Shown here piece after piece: positions 1 through 8,539 of a stretch of 64,000 nucleotides of DNA. Within the stretch, counting starts at the first letter, position 1. Every line of letters starts with the position of its first letter. The DNA comes from Amoebidium appalachense (taxonomy: Eukaryota > Ichthyosporea), in assembly GCA_963693365.1 (NCBI GenBank), contig CAVNZM010000003.1, forward strand, positions 5,580,001-5,644,000. The letters are read 5' to 3'. The notes beneath the pieces are model-generated. The model was not told the origin of the DNA, made no database searches, and saw only the letters and a program-made list of their open reading frames with translations. Made by a program: the position numbers and the translations under genes.

Positions 1-201
1 AACCATGATGGTCGCAACCCAGTGTATGAGGAGGAGCGCCAGAACTACATAACCAAGGCTCTGGGATGCCGGTGGCTGCGCTACAACCCGCACGCAGAGG
101 GATTCTGTGTGTACAGCGTAGTGAATGACATTGTGACGATTGCAATGGGTGGACTGGAGGGTATAAAAGACCACGTATCCGGGGAGAACCCGTCATTCTG
201 A
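1..201 (+). CDS. C-terminal part of an MSV199/KilA-N-type viral protein (5' end outside window)
   Basis: An open frame runs from base 1 to a TGA at 199-201 (66 residues) with no start, so the gene begins left of the window. The segment HDGRNPVYEEERQ, followed by a LGCRWLRYNPHAEGF block and VVNDIV, resembles the C-terminal nuclease-like tail found in MSV199/Bro-type proteins of large DNA viruses. That assignment is from recalled family patterns, not a search. It ends 6 bases before the next ATG on the same strand, and the promoter of that next gene lies inside this coding sequence. Confidence 0.55.
   Translation, partial: NHDGRNPVYEEERQNYITKALGCRWLRYNPHAEGFCVYSVVNDIVTIAMGGLEGIKDHVSGENPSF
156..169 (+). 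promoter_or_regulatory. TATA promoter inside the upstream gene
   Basis: GGAGGGTATAAAAG lies 39 bases before the ATG at 208. The same 14-mer occurs at 14172-14185, 52 bases before another ATG, and both are followed within about 35 bases by TCTGACACGG. A third gene (ATG 11702, minus) has the shorter GGGTATAAAAGGC. Confidence 0.7.
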
Positions 202-207
202 CACGGC

Positions 208-1140
208 ATGGCTGGTGAGCAGAACAAAAAAGGCGACATATCGCTTCTCTGGAGGGAGTTCCCCCAGTTCAAGGGCACCGTCCTACGTGTTGACGAGGAT
301 ACGAAGATGGCGAGTGTCCTGGATACCGCAACCATTGTGCTTGGAAACCGAGACGCGGCTCGACAAGCCTGGAAGGCCCTGAAGGATAGCAAGGATCCAC
401 CCGTGAGTGAACTCGTGAGTCAGACTCATGGGTTGAAAATCAACGGCAAGGGTAACCAGACTGATGTGGCCCCCTTCCGTGTCCTCCTCGAGATCATCTT
501 CCTGCTTCCCGGCAAGCGCGCCCACGAGTTCCGCAGGACGTGTGCCACCTACATAGCCCGGCTGCTTTCCGGCGACGTCTCCCTCATCCCCGAGATTGAG
601 GCGCGCTACGACGCCAGCACCCCCGAGGAGCGTGAGTTCTTCCGCAACGGCACCGACGAGACCCCCGACCGCAAGCGGCGCCGCGAGGAGCTGGAGGAGG
701 AGCGTCGCCTGCGCGTGAAGCGGGAGGAGGCCGAGGTCGAGCGCATGCACATTGAGAACGAGCGCATGAAGGAGGAGAACGGGCGCATGCGTGTGGAGAA
801 CATCAAGAGCTACCGCAGCCTCCTCGAGGAGTTCGGCCTCGACAGGGACCCGCGCATGCGCATGCTGCTCAACGACGCCGTGGCCAACGTGCTCGTGCCC
901 GCCGGCGAGCGTGCGGCCATCGAGGAGTCTGCGATCGGCGGGTACGTGACCGTCGGGAAGTTCCTCGTCGACCGGGGCATCACCGACAGGTCCAGCAGCA
1001 CGGTCGGCCGGATGCTCGCACGCACGTGGCGCGAGCAGGAGGGCTGCGAGCCCGAGGAGACGTTGAAGATGGTGCAGGGGGACCTGCGCCCGGTCAAGGT
1101 GTACCCCGTGCGCTTCCTGGAGAAGCACGTGCTGGGGTAG
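208..1140 (+). CDS. Bro/MSV199-like virus protein with central coiled coil
   Basis: This is a 310-residue protein starting at an ATG six bases after the previous stop and 39 bases after a TATA box. Residues about 90-130 (LLEIIFLLPGKRAHEFRR and the following RLLSGDVSLIPEIE) form the most conserved-looking block and resemble a domain shared by Bro-like proteins of giant viruses and their algal relatives. Residues about 150-205 are almost entirely Glu, Arg, Lys and Met and should form a long coiled coil. The C-terminus (YVTVGKFLVDRG to VKVYPVRFLEKHVL) resembles the tail module of the same group, thought to mediate regulation or DNA binding. It sits head-to-tail with the 5' partial gene, which looks like the same family, so this is probably a tandem pair. 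Exact function unknown. Confidence 0.6.
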   Translation: MAGEQNKKGDISLLWREFPQFKGTVLRVDEDTKMASVLDTATIVLGNRDAARQAWKALKDSKDPPVSELVSQTHGLKINGKGNQTDVAPFRVLLEIIFLLPGKRAHEFRRTCATYIARLLSGDVSLIPEIEARYDASTPEEREFFRNGTDETPDRKRRREELEEERRLRVKREEAEVERMHIENERMKEENGRMRVENIKSYRSLLEEFGLDRDPRMRMLLNDAVANVLVPAGERAAIEESAIGGYVTVGKFLVDRGITDRSSSTVGRMLARTWREQEGCEPEETLKMVQGDLRPVKVYPVRFLEKHVLG

Positions 1141-1566
1141 CCTGTCATCCCCAACAATTGGCAGGGCTGCTGTGGGGATGGCGGGTTCGGGTGTGTTTTG
1201 TATCATCTGGCTGGCCAGGTGTGTAAAATTCGGGGCCCGGGATGCAAGTTTGGTCCAACGGGATTGCATTGCATTTTTTTTATTTGGAGCGCACCTGGCC
1301 ACTCTCAAAATAAATAAAGATATTTGCGAATGAGTTGAAACAGACTGGCTGGGTCTCGTGATCTAATGTGGGGCGCTCTGATTGGCTGAAACATCGGAGC
1401 ACTGGCTTTGAATTTCTGCGCGTTCTGATTGGTCAGAGTGTGAATCCCGGGCTCGATTGATCTTGGCCGTTTTCGACCAATCAGATCGAATAGCGGGTGA
1501 ATCTGATTCAAGCATTATTGAAAGGGATGCTCCGTGGATCGATCGATATTGACTGAGGTTCTGTTT
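1141..1566. other. Intergenic region with CCAAT-type motifs
   Basis: No gene seen. It contains TTCGACCAATCAGATCGAAT (about 1473-1492), repeated almost exactly near 6115-6134, and several ATTGG/CCAAT motifs in both orientations. Confidence 0.5.
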
Positions 1567-1860
1567 TGGTTCACCGGATTTTGGCCGGGGATCGCGCGAC
1601 ATCATTTTGGGGTTCACTGGATATTGGCTGGGGGTCGCGCGACATCATTTTGGGGTTCACTGGATTTTGGCTGGGGATCGCGCGACATCGTTTTGGGGTT
1701 CACCGGATTTTGGCTGGGGATCGCGCGACATCATTTTGGGGTTCACTGGATATTGGCTGGGGGTCGCGCGACTTCGTTTTGGGGTTCGCTGGATATTGGC
1801 CGGGGATGGCGCGACTTCGTTTTGGGGTTCGCTGGATATTGGCCGGGGATGGCGCCAATT
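1567..1860. repeat. 43-bp tandem repeat, about 7 copies
   Basis: The unit contains GGTTCACTGGATATTGGC and TCGCGCGACATCATTTTGG; successive copies of the GCGCGAC core are 43 bp apart (1591, 1634, 1677 and so on). Because 43 is not a multiple of 3, all frames stay open and produce spurious ORFs. Degenerate relatives continue to about 2110. Confidence 0.85.
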
Positions 1861-2201
1861 TAGTTTTGTGTTTACTAGGATTTTCGTCGTACACGAATTG
1901 GGGTTCACCGGATATTGACCGAGGATTTGTTTTTGGTCGATCGGATATTGGCAAACCCTGCGCTGCTTTGACCGTTTATTGGAGAACCCTACACCTGCCT
2001 CTTCATTGAATATTCACCAACTTCGCGCTAGCTTCACCTGATATTGGCCAAACCTGCGCTGCTTTGACCGTTTTTTGACCCCTTCGCGCTGAAGCCACCC
2101 TGGTTCACCCGATATTCACCCAGACCGGCCGGGCGCGCCGCCCCCAAGTTTCTGGTGAGTTTGGCACCGACCCCACCCCAGATTATCTCCCCCTCCACTT
2201 G
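1861..2201. repeat. Degenerate satellite and dispersed repeat copies
   Basis: Diverged versions of the 43-bp unit are followed by a CCTGCGCTGCTTTGACCG motif present twice (near 1958 and 2052), with a related copy near 6147-6170. No gene is seen; the Nudix gene starts at 2202. Confidence 0.6.
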
Positions 2202-2876
2202 ATGAAGGTCCTGGACATGTGCATCCCCTACCACGACGATGACTGTCGCATCATCGGCGCCGGCGTACTACCCTACGCCGTGCACGACCGTCGCGTGCTG
2301 TTCCTCCTCGGACAGGAGGACAGTGACGGGAGGTACGGGGTGTTTGGCGGGAGGCTCAAGGCGGGCCTGACCGTGGAGGAGACCACGGTCATGGAGTTCT
2401 ACGAGGAGACACTGGACACTGTGATCCCCCGCCCGATGCTCGAGGGCATCCTGCGGGACCGGGCGTACGTGCTCAGGTTTGCGGGAGCGGCCGGTCAGAA
2501 CCGCTACTTTATTACGTATATGGTGCAGATCCCATTTGACCCGCACCTGCCGCACCGGTTCCGGGCTGCGCGCCAGGCGCTGTCGGCAGGCCAGCTGGCT
2601 CTGCCGGGGTCGACAGAGGTGCGCGACGGCACGCTGCGCGTCAAGTACGACTTCCTGGAGAAGCGCAACATGCAGTGGTTCCTCGCGGACGAGGTGTTCG
2701 AGGTGGCGCTCAAGTCGCGCTGGAACCACCCGGTGCCGGGGATGGCCGGCAACCCGATGTTTCGGCGGCCGTTCCTGGCGGGCCTCAACAGCCTGGTGCA
2801 GTACTTCAACATGGGGCTGTTCCTCAAGGACCTGGCGTGGTGCGAGACTATGACGCCTAGAGCTGCGGCACGGTGA
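2202..2876 (+). CDS. Nudix hydrolase family protein
   Basis: This 224-residue protein is read from ATG 2202 (a second in-frame ATG is at 2217). Residues 50-71 match the Nudix box spacing: G50, then the helix ending MEFYEETL with E65, E68 and E69. The usual first Glu is Leu56, the Arg of REUxEE is Met64 and the final Gly is Leu71, so metal-binding glutamates remain but the signature is degenerate. Nudix enzymes cleave nucleoside diphosphates linked to another group; large DNA viruses use them in mRNA decapping and nucleotide clean-up. Which substrate applies here cannot be told. The 3' end overlaps the convergent gene at 2857-3249 by 20 bp. Confidence 0.75.
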   Translation: MKVLDMCIPYHDDDCRIIGAGVLPYAVHDRRVLFLLGQEDSDGRYGVFGGRLKAGLTVEETTVMEFYEETLDTVIPRPMLEGILRDRAYVLRFAGAAGQNRYFITYMVQIPFDPHLPHRFRAARQALSAGQLALPGSTEVRDGTLRVKYDFLEKRNMQWFLADEVFEVALKSRWNHPVPGMAGNPMFRRPFLAGLNSLVQYFNMGLFLKDLAWCETMTPRAAAR

Positions 2877-3249
2877 CGGACGTGGTGACGGTGCCGGACA
2901 CGAAGATCGGCCGGTACTGCTTGAACTCGCGCGGCGTCATATCGGCCAGGCGCACGAGCCCCAGCGACTCGGGGTCGCCCCCCAGCACCAGCCGGTTCGC
3001 CAGCAGTGCGTCGCAGCCGTGCTGCACGGCCGCCGGCAGGTACTGGTCTGGGGGCATGGCCTTGAGGCCCGTGGTGGGCAGAAAGTAGAGCGGGCGCGTG
3101 GACGCCCACACGGTCACGCGGGTCGAGTCCACGGTCAGCGTGCCCATGAGACGGTTGGTGACCAGGACGGGCGAGCAGTCGGCGTCCGTGGTGACGAAGA
3201 AGGTCTGCACCGGCGCGCACACGATGGGCTGCGAGGCGACGGCACCCAT
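2857..3249 (-). CDS. Hypothetical protein with possible N-myristoylation start
   Basis: I chose ATG 3249 (130 residues) because a TATA box (GGTATAAAGGG, minus strand) lies about 35 bases upstream; the longer open frame lacks an upstream ATG. The N-terminus MGAVASQP fits the M-G-x-x-x-S/T myristoylation pattern seen in some virion membrane proteins. The rest is Val/Thr-rich and probably beta-structured, with no family I recognise. It overlaps the Nudix gene tail to tail and lies downstream of a small membrane-protein gene on the same strand. Confidence 0.6.
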   Translation of the reverse strand: MGAVASQPIVCAPVQTFFVTTDADCSPVLVTNRLMGTLTVDSTRVTVWASTRPLYFLPTTGLKAMPPDQYLPAAVQHGCDALLANRLVLGGDPESLGLVRLADMTPREFKQYRPIFVSGTVTTSVTVPQL

Positions 3250-3283
3250 ACTGAGACTGGGCGCAACAATTGCGGACGAGCTC

Positions 3284-3293
3284 CCTTTATACC
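3284..3293 (-). promoter_or_regulatory. TATA box for the gene at 2857-3249
   Basis: CCTTTATACC on the plus strand reads GGTATAAAGG on the minus strand, 35 bases upstream of ATG 3249. It overlaps the 3' end of the neighbouring gene (stop at 3287). Confidence 0.55.
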
Positions 3294-3517
3294 TGCGCGG
3301 AGGAGGCCGACGCGTACACGCCGTAGATGAGGTACGCAAACACGGTGACCACCAGGGCCACCATCACGGCAGTGTTCGAGGCCTCGTACCTGTTCTTCAC
3401 GGCGGCCTCGACGCACTTCTCCTTCGTCATGGCGCTGTACAGGCTCATGAACCCGGCCATGGAGCCGACGGCGAGCGCCCAGAAGACAAACATCATCACG
3501 TTGGCGAGCACGGACAT
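3287..3517 (-). CDS. Small two-helix membrane protein
   Basis: The 76-residue protein starts at ATG 3517. Hydrophobic stretches at about residues 4-26 (VLANVMMFVFWALAVGSMAG) and 50-69 (AVMVALVVTVFAYLIYGVY) predict two transmembrane helices separated by a charged loop (TKEKCVEAAVKNRYE). Short proteins with this plan are common among inner-membrane virion proteins of large DNA viruses, but I recognise no specific family. The gene lies divergent from the ORF starting at 3581 and upstream of the 2857-3249 gene. Confidence 0.6.
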   Translation of the reverse strand: MSVLANVMMFVFWALAVGSMAGFMSLYSAMTKEKCVEAAVKNRYEASNTAVMVALVVTVFAYLIYGVYASASSAQV

Positions 3518-3580
3518 TGTTGACCAAGGGAATAATGCGGTGGGGTGTGGCCAAAGCTGCATTATGTGGGGCAAGAGCAA

Positions 3581-3998
3581 ATGAGCATGAGCCAGGATGA
3601 TCTTAACAGGGCTATAGAGATCCTCACGAAATTGAAGTTTGGGGGTGGAGGGCCGAGTGGCATCGTGCAAACACAGGACATCAAGAGTGTAACCGATATG
3701 ATCGCCAAGCTGTTGAACCAAAACAACGCCGTCATCTCGAGCCACCAGAAAGTGATAGGCGACATCTACAACAAACTCCCGCCGGCCATCGAAACTGCCC
3801 TGCAATCATTTGCCAGTGACAACTCCACTGCTACAATGGCTGTGGAGCTGGTGTTTTCGGACATGCCCACTTTGGACAAGGACGGGAATATAAACAAGGA
3901 CTCGAAGGAGGTCGTGTGGAAGTTGCCCATTGACATGTCCCGGTTCCGCGAGCAGCTGAACGGGACCAACCGCAGCAACGGCGCGCTCACACGCGAGA
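3581..3998 (+). CDS. Hypothetical protein interrupted by the assembly gap
   Basis: The frame opens at ATG 3581 (MSMSQDDLNRAIEILTKL) and stays open for 139 codons to the gap at 3999. It is mostly helical in appearance with a Gly-rich patch (FGGGGPSG) and a later segment VELVFSDMPTLDKDGNI that looks like a beta domain. No family recognised. The frame across 500 N cannot be trusted, so the 3' end is unknown. It is divergently oriented from the membrane-protein gene with a 63-bp spacer. Confidence 0.6.
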
Positions 3999-4498
3999 NN
4001 NNNNNNNNNNNNNNNNNNNNNNNNNNNNNNNNNNNNNNNNNNNNNNNNNNNNNNNNNNNNNNNNNNNNNNNNNNNNNNNNNNNNNNNNNNNNNNNNNNNN
4101 NNNNNNNNNNNNNNNNNNNNNNNNNNNNNNNNNNNNNNNNNNNNNNNNNNNNNNNNNNNNNNNNNNNNNNNNNNNNNNNNNNNNNNNNNNNNNNNNNNNN
4201 NNNNNNNNNNNNNNNNNNNNNNNNNNNNNNNNNNNNNNNNNNNNNNNNNNNNNNNNNNNNNNNNNNNNNNNNNNNNNNNNNNNNNNNNNNNNNNNNNNNN
4301 NNNNNNNNNNNNNNNNNNNNNNNNNNNNNNNNNNNNNNNNNNNNNNNNNNNNNNNNNNNNNNNNNNNNNNNNNNNNNNNNNNNNNNNNNNNNNNNNNNNN
4401 NNNNNNNNNNNNNNNNNNNNNNNNNNNNNNNNNNNNNNNNNNNNNNNNNNNNNNNNNNNNNNNNNNNNNNNNNNNNNNNNNNNNNNNNNNNNNNNNNN
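3999..4498. other. Assembly gap of exactly 500 N
   Basis: All bases are n. A round 500 suggests a placeholder rather than a measured length. The satellite that begins 58 bases after it suggests a repeat caused the break. Confidence 0.99.
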
Positions 4499-4555
4499 GT
4501 TTATTTCGTGCATGAACTTCTCCCGGAAGCACATCAAACAACTTCCAAGCCCTCC

Positions 4556-4703
4556 CATGCTAACACCATCCCATCAAACCAACCCCCATCTAGCTCATGC
4601 TAACACCATCCCATCAAACCAACCCCCATCTAGCTCATGCTAACACCATCCCATCAAACCAACCCCCATCTAGCTCATGCTAACACCACCCCCATCAACC
4701 CCC
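4556..4703. repeat. 40-bp tandem repeat, about 3.7 copies, then poly-C
   Basis: Units start at 4556, 4596, 4636 and 4676 with CATGCTAACACCATCCCATC; the last copy degenerates into a poly-C run at about 4701-4715. Confidence 0.9.
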
Positions 4704-4722
4704 CCCCCCCCCCCCTCAGCCC

Positions 4723-5586
4723 TCACTCAAGCTCCGCAACAACCTTCATCACCCAATCATACCCCTCCCGCAGGCGCTGCTCAATCATCTCCATGTCCTG
4801 AACAAAATAGTGGTTGCCCTCATCCCACCAAACGGGAACCTCCACCGCCCACTCATCGATCGATGCCGCAAGAGCAGAGTCTCTCTCCTCCGCCCCCCAC
4901 ACATCGTCCGAGTCGATACGTTTCCCGGGAGGGTACTTCGGATCCCTCTGCACTCGATCAAACAGAAATATCTCGCACTGCCGGAGCACGTTGCCACTTG
5001 CAAGCTCCCCGGGTGTGAGCGCAAAGGGGACGAGGTTTGGACGGGGAGAACCGGGGGGGCGGGGAACGTAGGCGAACTGGCCGGGCCCCTCCCCGCCCTG
5101 GCGGCGGTGGACACGTTCGGCAATCCGATGGCGCAGCGCTTGCTTGTTGCGCTCCACAGCATCCTCCGCCGACCAAAAACCCACATACCCGTCCTTAACA
5201 GCCCGAGCCGCCTCTGCCATGTCGTGGAGCGCCTGCGCCACCGCCCGTGCCTTAGCCGCGCCCACGACGTTGCGCCCAGGCTGCTGCAGGTACTGGCGCA
5301 GACCCGGCACGACGGACTGTGCAGCCACTGCGCACCCCCCGAACTCCGTGACCAACGGACGCACCTTGTCGCGCGCGGGCCCGACGGCGTTCTCTGCGGC
5401 GACGAGGGCAAGGATGGCGTCCTGGCAGTGGTTTAATTCCCTGCACACCTTCACATGCGCGGGGATCTGGTCGCTGTGCATGTCAGCGACACAAGCGCGG
5501 CACTTGACCATGTATTTGTCCTTGGTGTTCTTAGTGAAAAGGTGATCGGTCAGCCATTTGTAGCTGCGCTTGCCTACTTGTTCCAT
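4723..5586 (-). CDS. Hypothetical 287-residue protein with BED-like zinc-binding N-terminus
   Basis: The first ATG is at 5586; the open frame extends upstream but without a better start. Residues about 10-45 contain CRAC, then H and C in the order C-x2-C-x11-H-x3-C, preceded by aromatic residues (YKWL, DHLF), which resembles a BED-type zinc finger. The middle (about 50-150) is Ala-rich and helical. The C-terminus is acidic and Trp-rich (DEWAVEVPVWWDEGNHYF). I recognise no family for the body of the protein. The region upstream of the start is rich in CCAAT motifs, which may form its promoter. Confidence 0.6.
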   Translation of the reverse strand: MEQVGKRSYKWLTDHLFTKNTKDKYMVKCRACVADMHSDQIPAHVKVCRELNHCQDAILALVAAENAVGPARDKVRPLVTEFGGCAVAAQSVVPGLRQYLQQPGRNVVGAAKARAVAQALHDMAEAARAVKDGYVGFWSAEDAVERNKQALRHRIAERVHRRQGGEGPGQFAYVPRPPGSPRPNLVPFALTPGELASGNVLRQCEIFLFDRVQRDPKYPPGKRIDSDDVWGAEERDSALAASIDEWAVEVPVWWDEGNHYFVQDMEMIEQRLREGYDWVMKVVAELE

Positions 5587-6655
5587 GGTGTGTGTGTGTA
5601 GAAATGGGGGTGCAAAGCGAAAAATCAGTAAAAGGCGACCTAACAAGCGACTTCAAAGCCTTTGATGTTGACACTACAGAAGGTGTGTGAAAGTGACACC
5701 CTATCAGCTGTGCCGTGCCCTTAGAAGCCAATTCCCAACTGATGCTGACGAAATGATATCATTGGTCAATTAAACAGTCACGCGTTTGATTGGGAGAATG
5801 CTTTCAGATCCAGATCACCAAACTGCACGATTGGCTGCTGGGGATTGGATCACACCCAATTCAAGATCCAATCAGATCCCGCGAAGAGCAGGCAATGCCA
5901 GTGCTTCAAGATTTTTCAATGACAGCTGATGCCTTTTTCTCTTCTATCCCTTAGAACCAAACATAAGAATAAAATCAAACGTTTTATACCCAATTTCATA
6001 TTCAAGGTAGTTTTATAAACAATTCGGTCACATTTCTAATAGAAATCGCGAAGAAATAGTCCTATCAACGATTACAAACAGATTCTGAAACCTTGGTCAG
6101 GATCTTGAACGCTTTCGACCAATCAGATCGAATAGCGGGGTAGCCAACTGCGCGCTGCTTTGGCCGTTTATTGGCACACCTGGCGCTGCTTTGGAACGAA
6201 GTTGTGGTTCCGCGTTGCCTGTTCCGGGGGCTGGGGGGGGCGCCTGTGGCACACAGACCCTTTCGTGAGACCACTGTGCCTTCCGTGCCTCGCGTGCCCC
6301 TCATGCCCCCAGGCCCCGCTCCTAGGAAAAAGCAATCGGCGAACAGGGTCCACCCCCGGCACCTGTTCTCCAAGGATCCGGGAGACATGGTTGGGGATGC
6401 CATGGTGTTCTCTTGGGTTCCGGGAGACATGGGGGGGACCGGCGATGCTGTTCTCTAGCAAAATGCGGGCCAAACGTTCATGGGCACTGCCGTGTTCTCT
6501 CTGGTTTGTGGAGAAATCGGTGGACTGGGTAGGGGGCGGGGGGCAGGAGAACAGGGTGGTGAACGCGCAGGTGGATATGGGCCGGGTTGTTGCCGTGTGA
6601 CGTAAAGGTCGATTTTGATAGTTTGTGGTACTTTATCTGTCGGTTCAACACCGTG
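5587..6655. other. 1.07-kb intergenic region rich in CCAAT motifs
   Basis: No convincing gene. Between 5750 and 5880 there are at least five ATTGG/CCAAT motifs (for example GATTGGCTGC, GATCCAATCAGATCC). Near 6110-6175 it repeats the GACCAATCAGATCGAAT and GCTGCTTTGGCCG motifs seen near 1475 and 1960. From 6225 to 6590 it is G-rich, with two copies of CCGGGAGACATGG. Confidence 0.5.
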
Positions 6656-7453
6656 ATGTCTCAACTCAGCGAAGGGGCGGTTGTGCGCTGCCTCCACCTG
6701 GTGCGCACGTTTTTGGATAACGATAAGAGCAGCGCTTTGTTCATGCAGGGATACACAACGCACCACCTAGTGTTATACATCAAGCACCTGATGGAATTGG
6801 AAATAAACGAAAAGGTCCCAGTCGAACATATTGAGAGGCTGATCTCCTGCCCCGATGAAATGTCCGAACACACGCGCTCATCGAAGAAACTGAAAAACGT
6901 CGTTATAGCAGTTCGCGAGCTGTTCCCCACACCGTGGGTTTGGAAGGGGATTGATCCAGGCACGTTTACGGTGGAGCTCGCTAGGGAGGTCCATCGCAAG
7001 GTCATGGACGGGCTGCTCGATAGCGCTGGACGGTATCGGGTGCGCTTTGCGCTTCCCGCAGGCTGCAGTCATCAGTACCTTGCACCGTTCAAGATCGAAG
7101 AGGCTCTCAAGCGCCTGTTCGAAAGGACACGCACCGAACTCCAAGGCTGCAATGACGTTCTCGGTGCCATACAGGTCACTGCCCGTTTCCTCGGGGAGTT
7201 CCTCTACATCCACCCGTTCAGCAACGGCAACGGGCGCGTCGCCCGTCTGTTGGTCAGCGTGCTGCTCTCGCCCTATATTGCCGTTCCTCTCTCGTTGTAC
7301 ACAGACCGCAGCTCCCGCGAGCGCTACCACTCGCTGCTGCTGGCCGCGCAGAGCCAGCCGCCCCCCCACGACTACTCCGAGCTGGCGGCCTTCGTGCTGG
7401 ACTGCGCAAGGGCAAACCTGGTCTCGGTGTGCAACGCCCTGGATTTGGAATGA
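6656..7453 (+). CDS. Fic-domain protein (putative AMP/nucleotidyl transferase)
   Basis: This 265-residue protein starts at ATG 6656. Residues 186-197 read HPFSNGNGRVAR, the Fic core H-x-F-x-(D/E)-G-N-G-R-x-x-R with catalytic His186. The acidic residue that usually binds Mg2+ is Asn190 here. The helices around it (residues about 105-250) fit a Fic fold; the first 90 residues are unassigned. Fic enzymes typically transfer AMP to hydroxyl side chains of target proteins and are known as bacterial effectors and toxins and in some viruses. No inhibitory S/T-x-x-x-E-G/N helix is evident. Its stop overlaps the next gene's ATG (ATGA at 7450-7453). Confidence 0.85.
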   Translation: MSQLSEGAVVRCLHLVRTFLDNDKSSALFMQGYTTHHLVLYIKHLMELEINEKVPVEHIERLISCPDEMSEHTRSSKKLKNVVIAVRELFPTPWVWKGIDPGTFTVELAREVHRKVMDGLLDSAGRYRVRFALPAGCSHQYLAPFKIEEALKRLFERTRTELQGCNDVLGAIQVTARFLGEFLYIHPFSNGNGRVARLLVSVLLSPYIAVPLSLYTDRSSRERYHSLLLAAQSQPPPHDYSELAAFVLDCARANLVSVCNALDLE

Positions 7454-8361
7454 AGCCGCCAACTCTTATCGCGCCCTACATCAACATGGACACACCCTCC
7501 CAAGCCAGGACACGTGTGCGGATCCTGCTGCCCGGGGGCGGCGTCAAGGGCTGCTTCCAAGTCGGGTTCATGCAGGGGATGCTCGCGTCGGGGCTGTACC
7601 AGGTCGACAGGGTGTACGGCACGTCCGTCGGCGCGCTGGTGGCGCCGTTCGTGGTTGCCGACCGCCTGGACGACCTGGCGCGCGAGCTGGGGAAGCTGAA
7701 GTGCGTGGAGGACATTGTGGAACCGTGGGGCGGCGCAATGGCGCTGCTTCCGAAAAGCTGGAGGACGGTTGTGGGGTCAATGCTGTACGGGGCGGCGTAC
7801 AGCCGCTTCACCCTGCAGGAGCGTGCGGCGGCGCTTCTGGAGGGCATCGACGCGGACATCTACACGCGCTGCCACTGCGTCGCCTGGGACTTCCTCAACA
7901 AGAAGGAGCGGTGGTTCACAGGGCCCGAGTACCAGGTCGGCATGCGCGCGTCTTCGGCCCTTCCACTCGCGGTCCCCCCCGTCGAGTACGACGGCACCGT
8001 GTTTCTGGACGGCGGGGTCTCTGAGCTGGTGCCCCTCACCAAGGCACTCGAGGATGCCGCAGATGGGTTCGACGGCATCTACGTCACGGTGCTGTGCGAC
8101 TCGCTGGCGCACTGCCCCGCAGAATCCGTGCCAAAAACGGGCATGGAGCTCTGCTATGCTCTGCAGCGTGACTCGGGCACCGAGCTGGCGGCCACCGAGT
8201 TCGCCAACCTCCGCACCCGCCTCGGAGACCGCCTCGTGGTGGTCGCTCCAGAGCGGAGGCTGTTTGCGTCGCCCATGGACGTCGACCCCGGGAAGGTCGC
8301 GCGGGCGCTTGCGGATGGCCGCACGGCGTTTGCTGCCTGGGCCGCCGCGGCACGCCAATAA
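7450..8361 (+). CDS. Patatin-like phospholipase
   Basis: A 303-residue protein from ATG 7450, which overlaps the Fic stop; an ATG at 7486 is an alternative. It shows the whole patatin signature: oxyanion-hole GGGVKG at 29-34, nucleophile elbow GTSVG with Ser59, the block RASSALPLAVPPV at about 166-178, and the dyad Asp187 in DGG. Patatin-like enzymes hydrolyse acyl chains from membrane phospholipids with a Ser-Asp dyad; bacterial effectors of this class damage host membranes. No signal peptide or membrane segment is visible, so it should act in the cytosol. The gene ends in AATAAA (8357-8362), a likely polyadenylation signal. GC-rich codon use matches its viral-type neighbours. Confidence 0.9.
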   Translation: MKPPTLIAPYINMDTPSQARTRVRILLPGGGVKGCFQVGFMQGMLASGLYQVDRVYGTSVGALVAPFVVADRLDDLARELGKLKCVEDIVEPWGGAMALLPKSWRTVVGSMLYGAAYSRFTLQERAAALLEGIDADIYTRCHCVAWDFLNKKERWFTGPEYQVGMRASSALPLAVPPVEYDGTVFLDGGVSELVPLTKALEDAADGFDGIYVTVLCDSLAHCPAESVPKTGMELCYALQRDSGTELAATEFANLRTRLGDRLVVVAPERRLFASPMDVDPGKVARALADGRTAFAAWAAAARQ

Positions 8362-8539
8362 ACCCGGGTCCAGTCCATATCTGCCACCCATCCGGGCCTG
8401 GGGGGCTGGGGGTGGCTGGGGGTGGCCGGGGGTGGCTGGGGGGGGCTCCTGTGTCCCCCCAGCGCACGTGCCTCGCCCGCCTCCTGGTCCTTCCGTGCCC
8501 CACTTGCCACTCCCAGCCCCCCAAGCCCCGGGCGCAGTG
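8362..8539. repeat. G-rich simple repeat between convergent genes
   Basis: GGGGGTGGCTG-like units occupy about 8398-8447 and C-rich sequence follows. A reverse-complement relative (CCACCCCCAGCCACCCCCAG) lies near 9297-9316, so the two flank the nuclease gene as short inverted repeats. Confidence 0.5.

Noticed and set aside
283-1308. 341-codon minus-strand ORF opposite the Bro-like gene
   Set aside because: High GC third positions on the plus strand create a mirrored open frame; the product is low-complexity Leu/His/Ala and there is no promoter.
1534-2009. Repeat protein encoded by the 43-bp satellite
   Set aside because: Three frames are open at once because the unit length is not a multiple of three; no start context or promoter, and Trp/Gly-rich products are unlike real proteins.
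4499-4600. Continuation of the 3581 gene after the gap
   Set aside because: The frame through 500 placeholder bases is arbitrary and the sequence becomes satellite within 60 bases.
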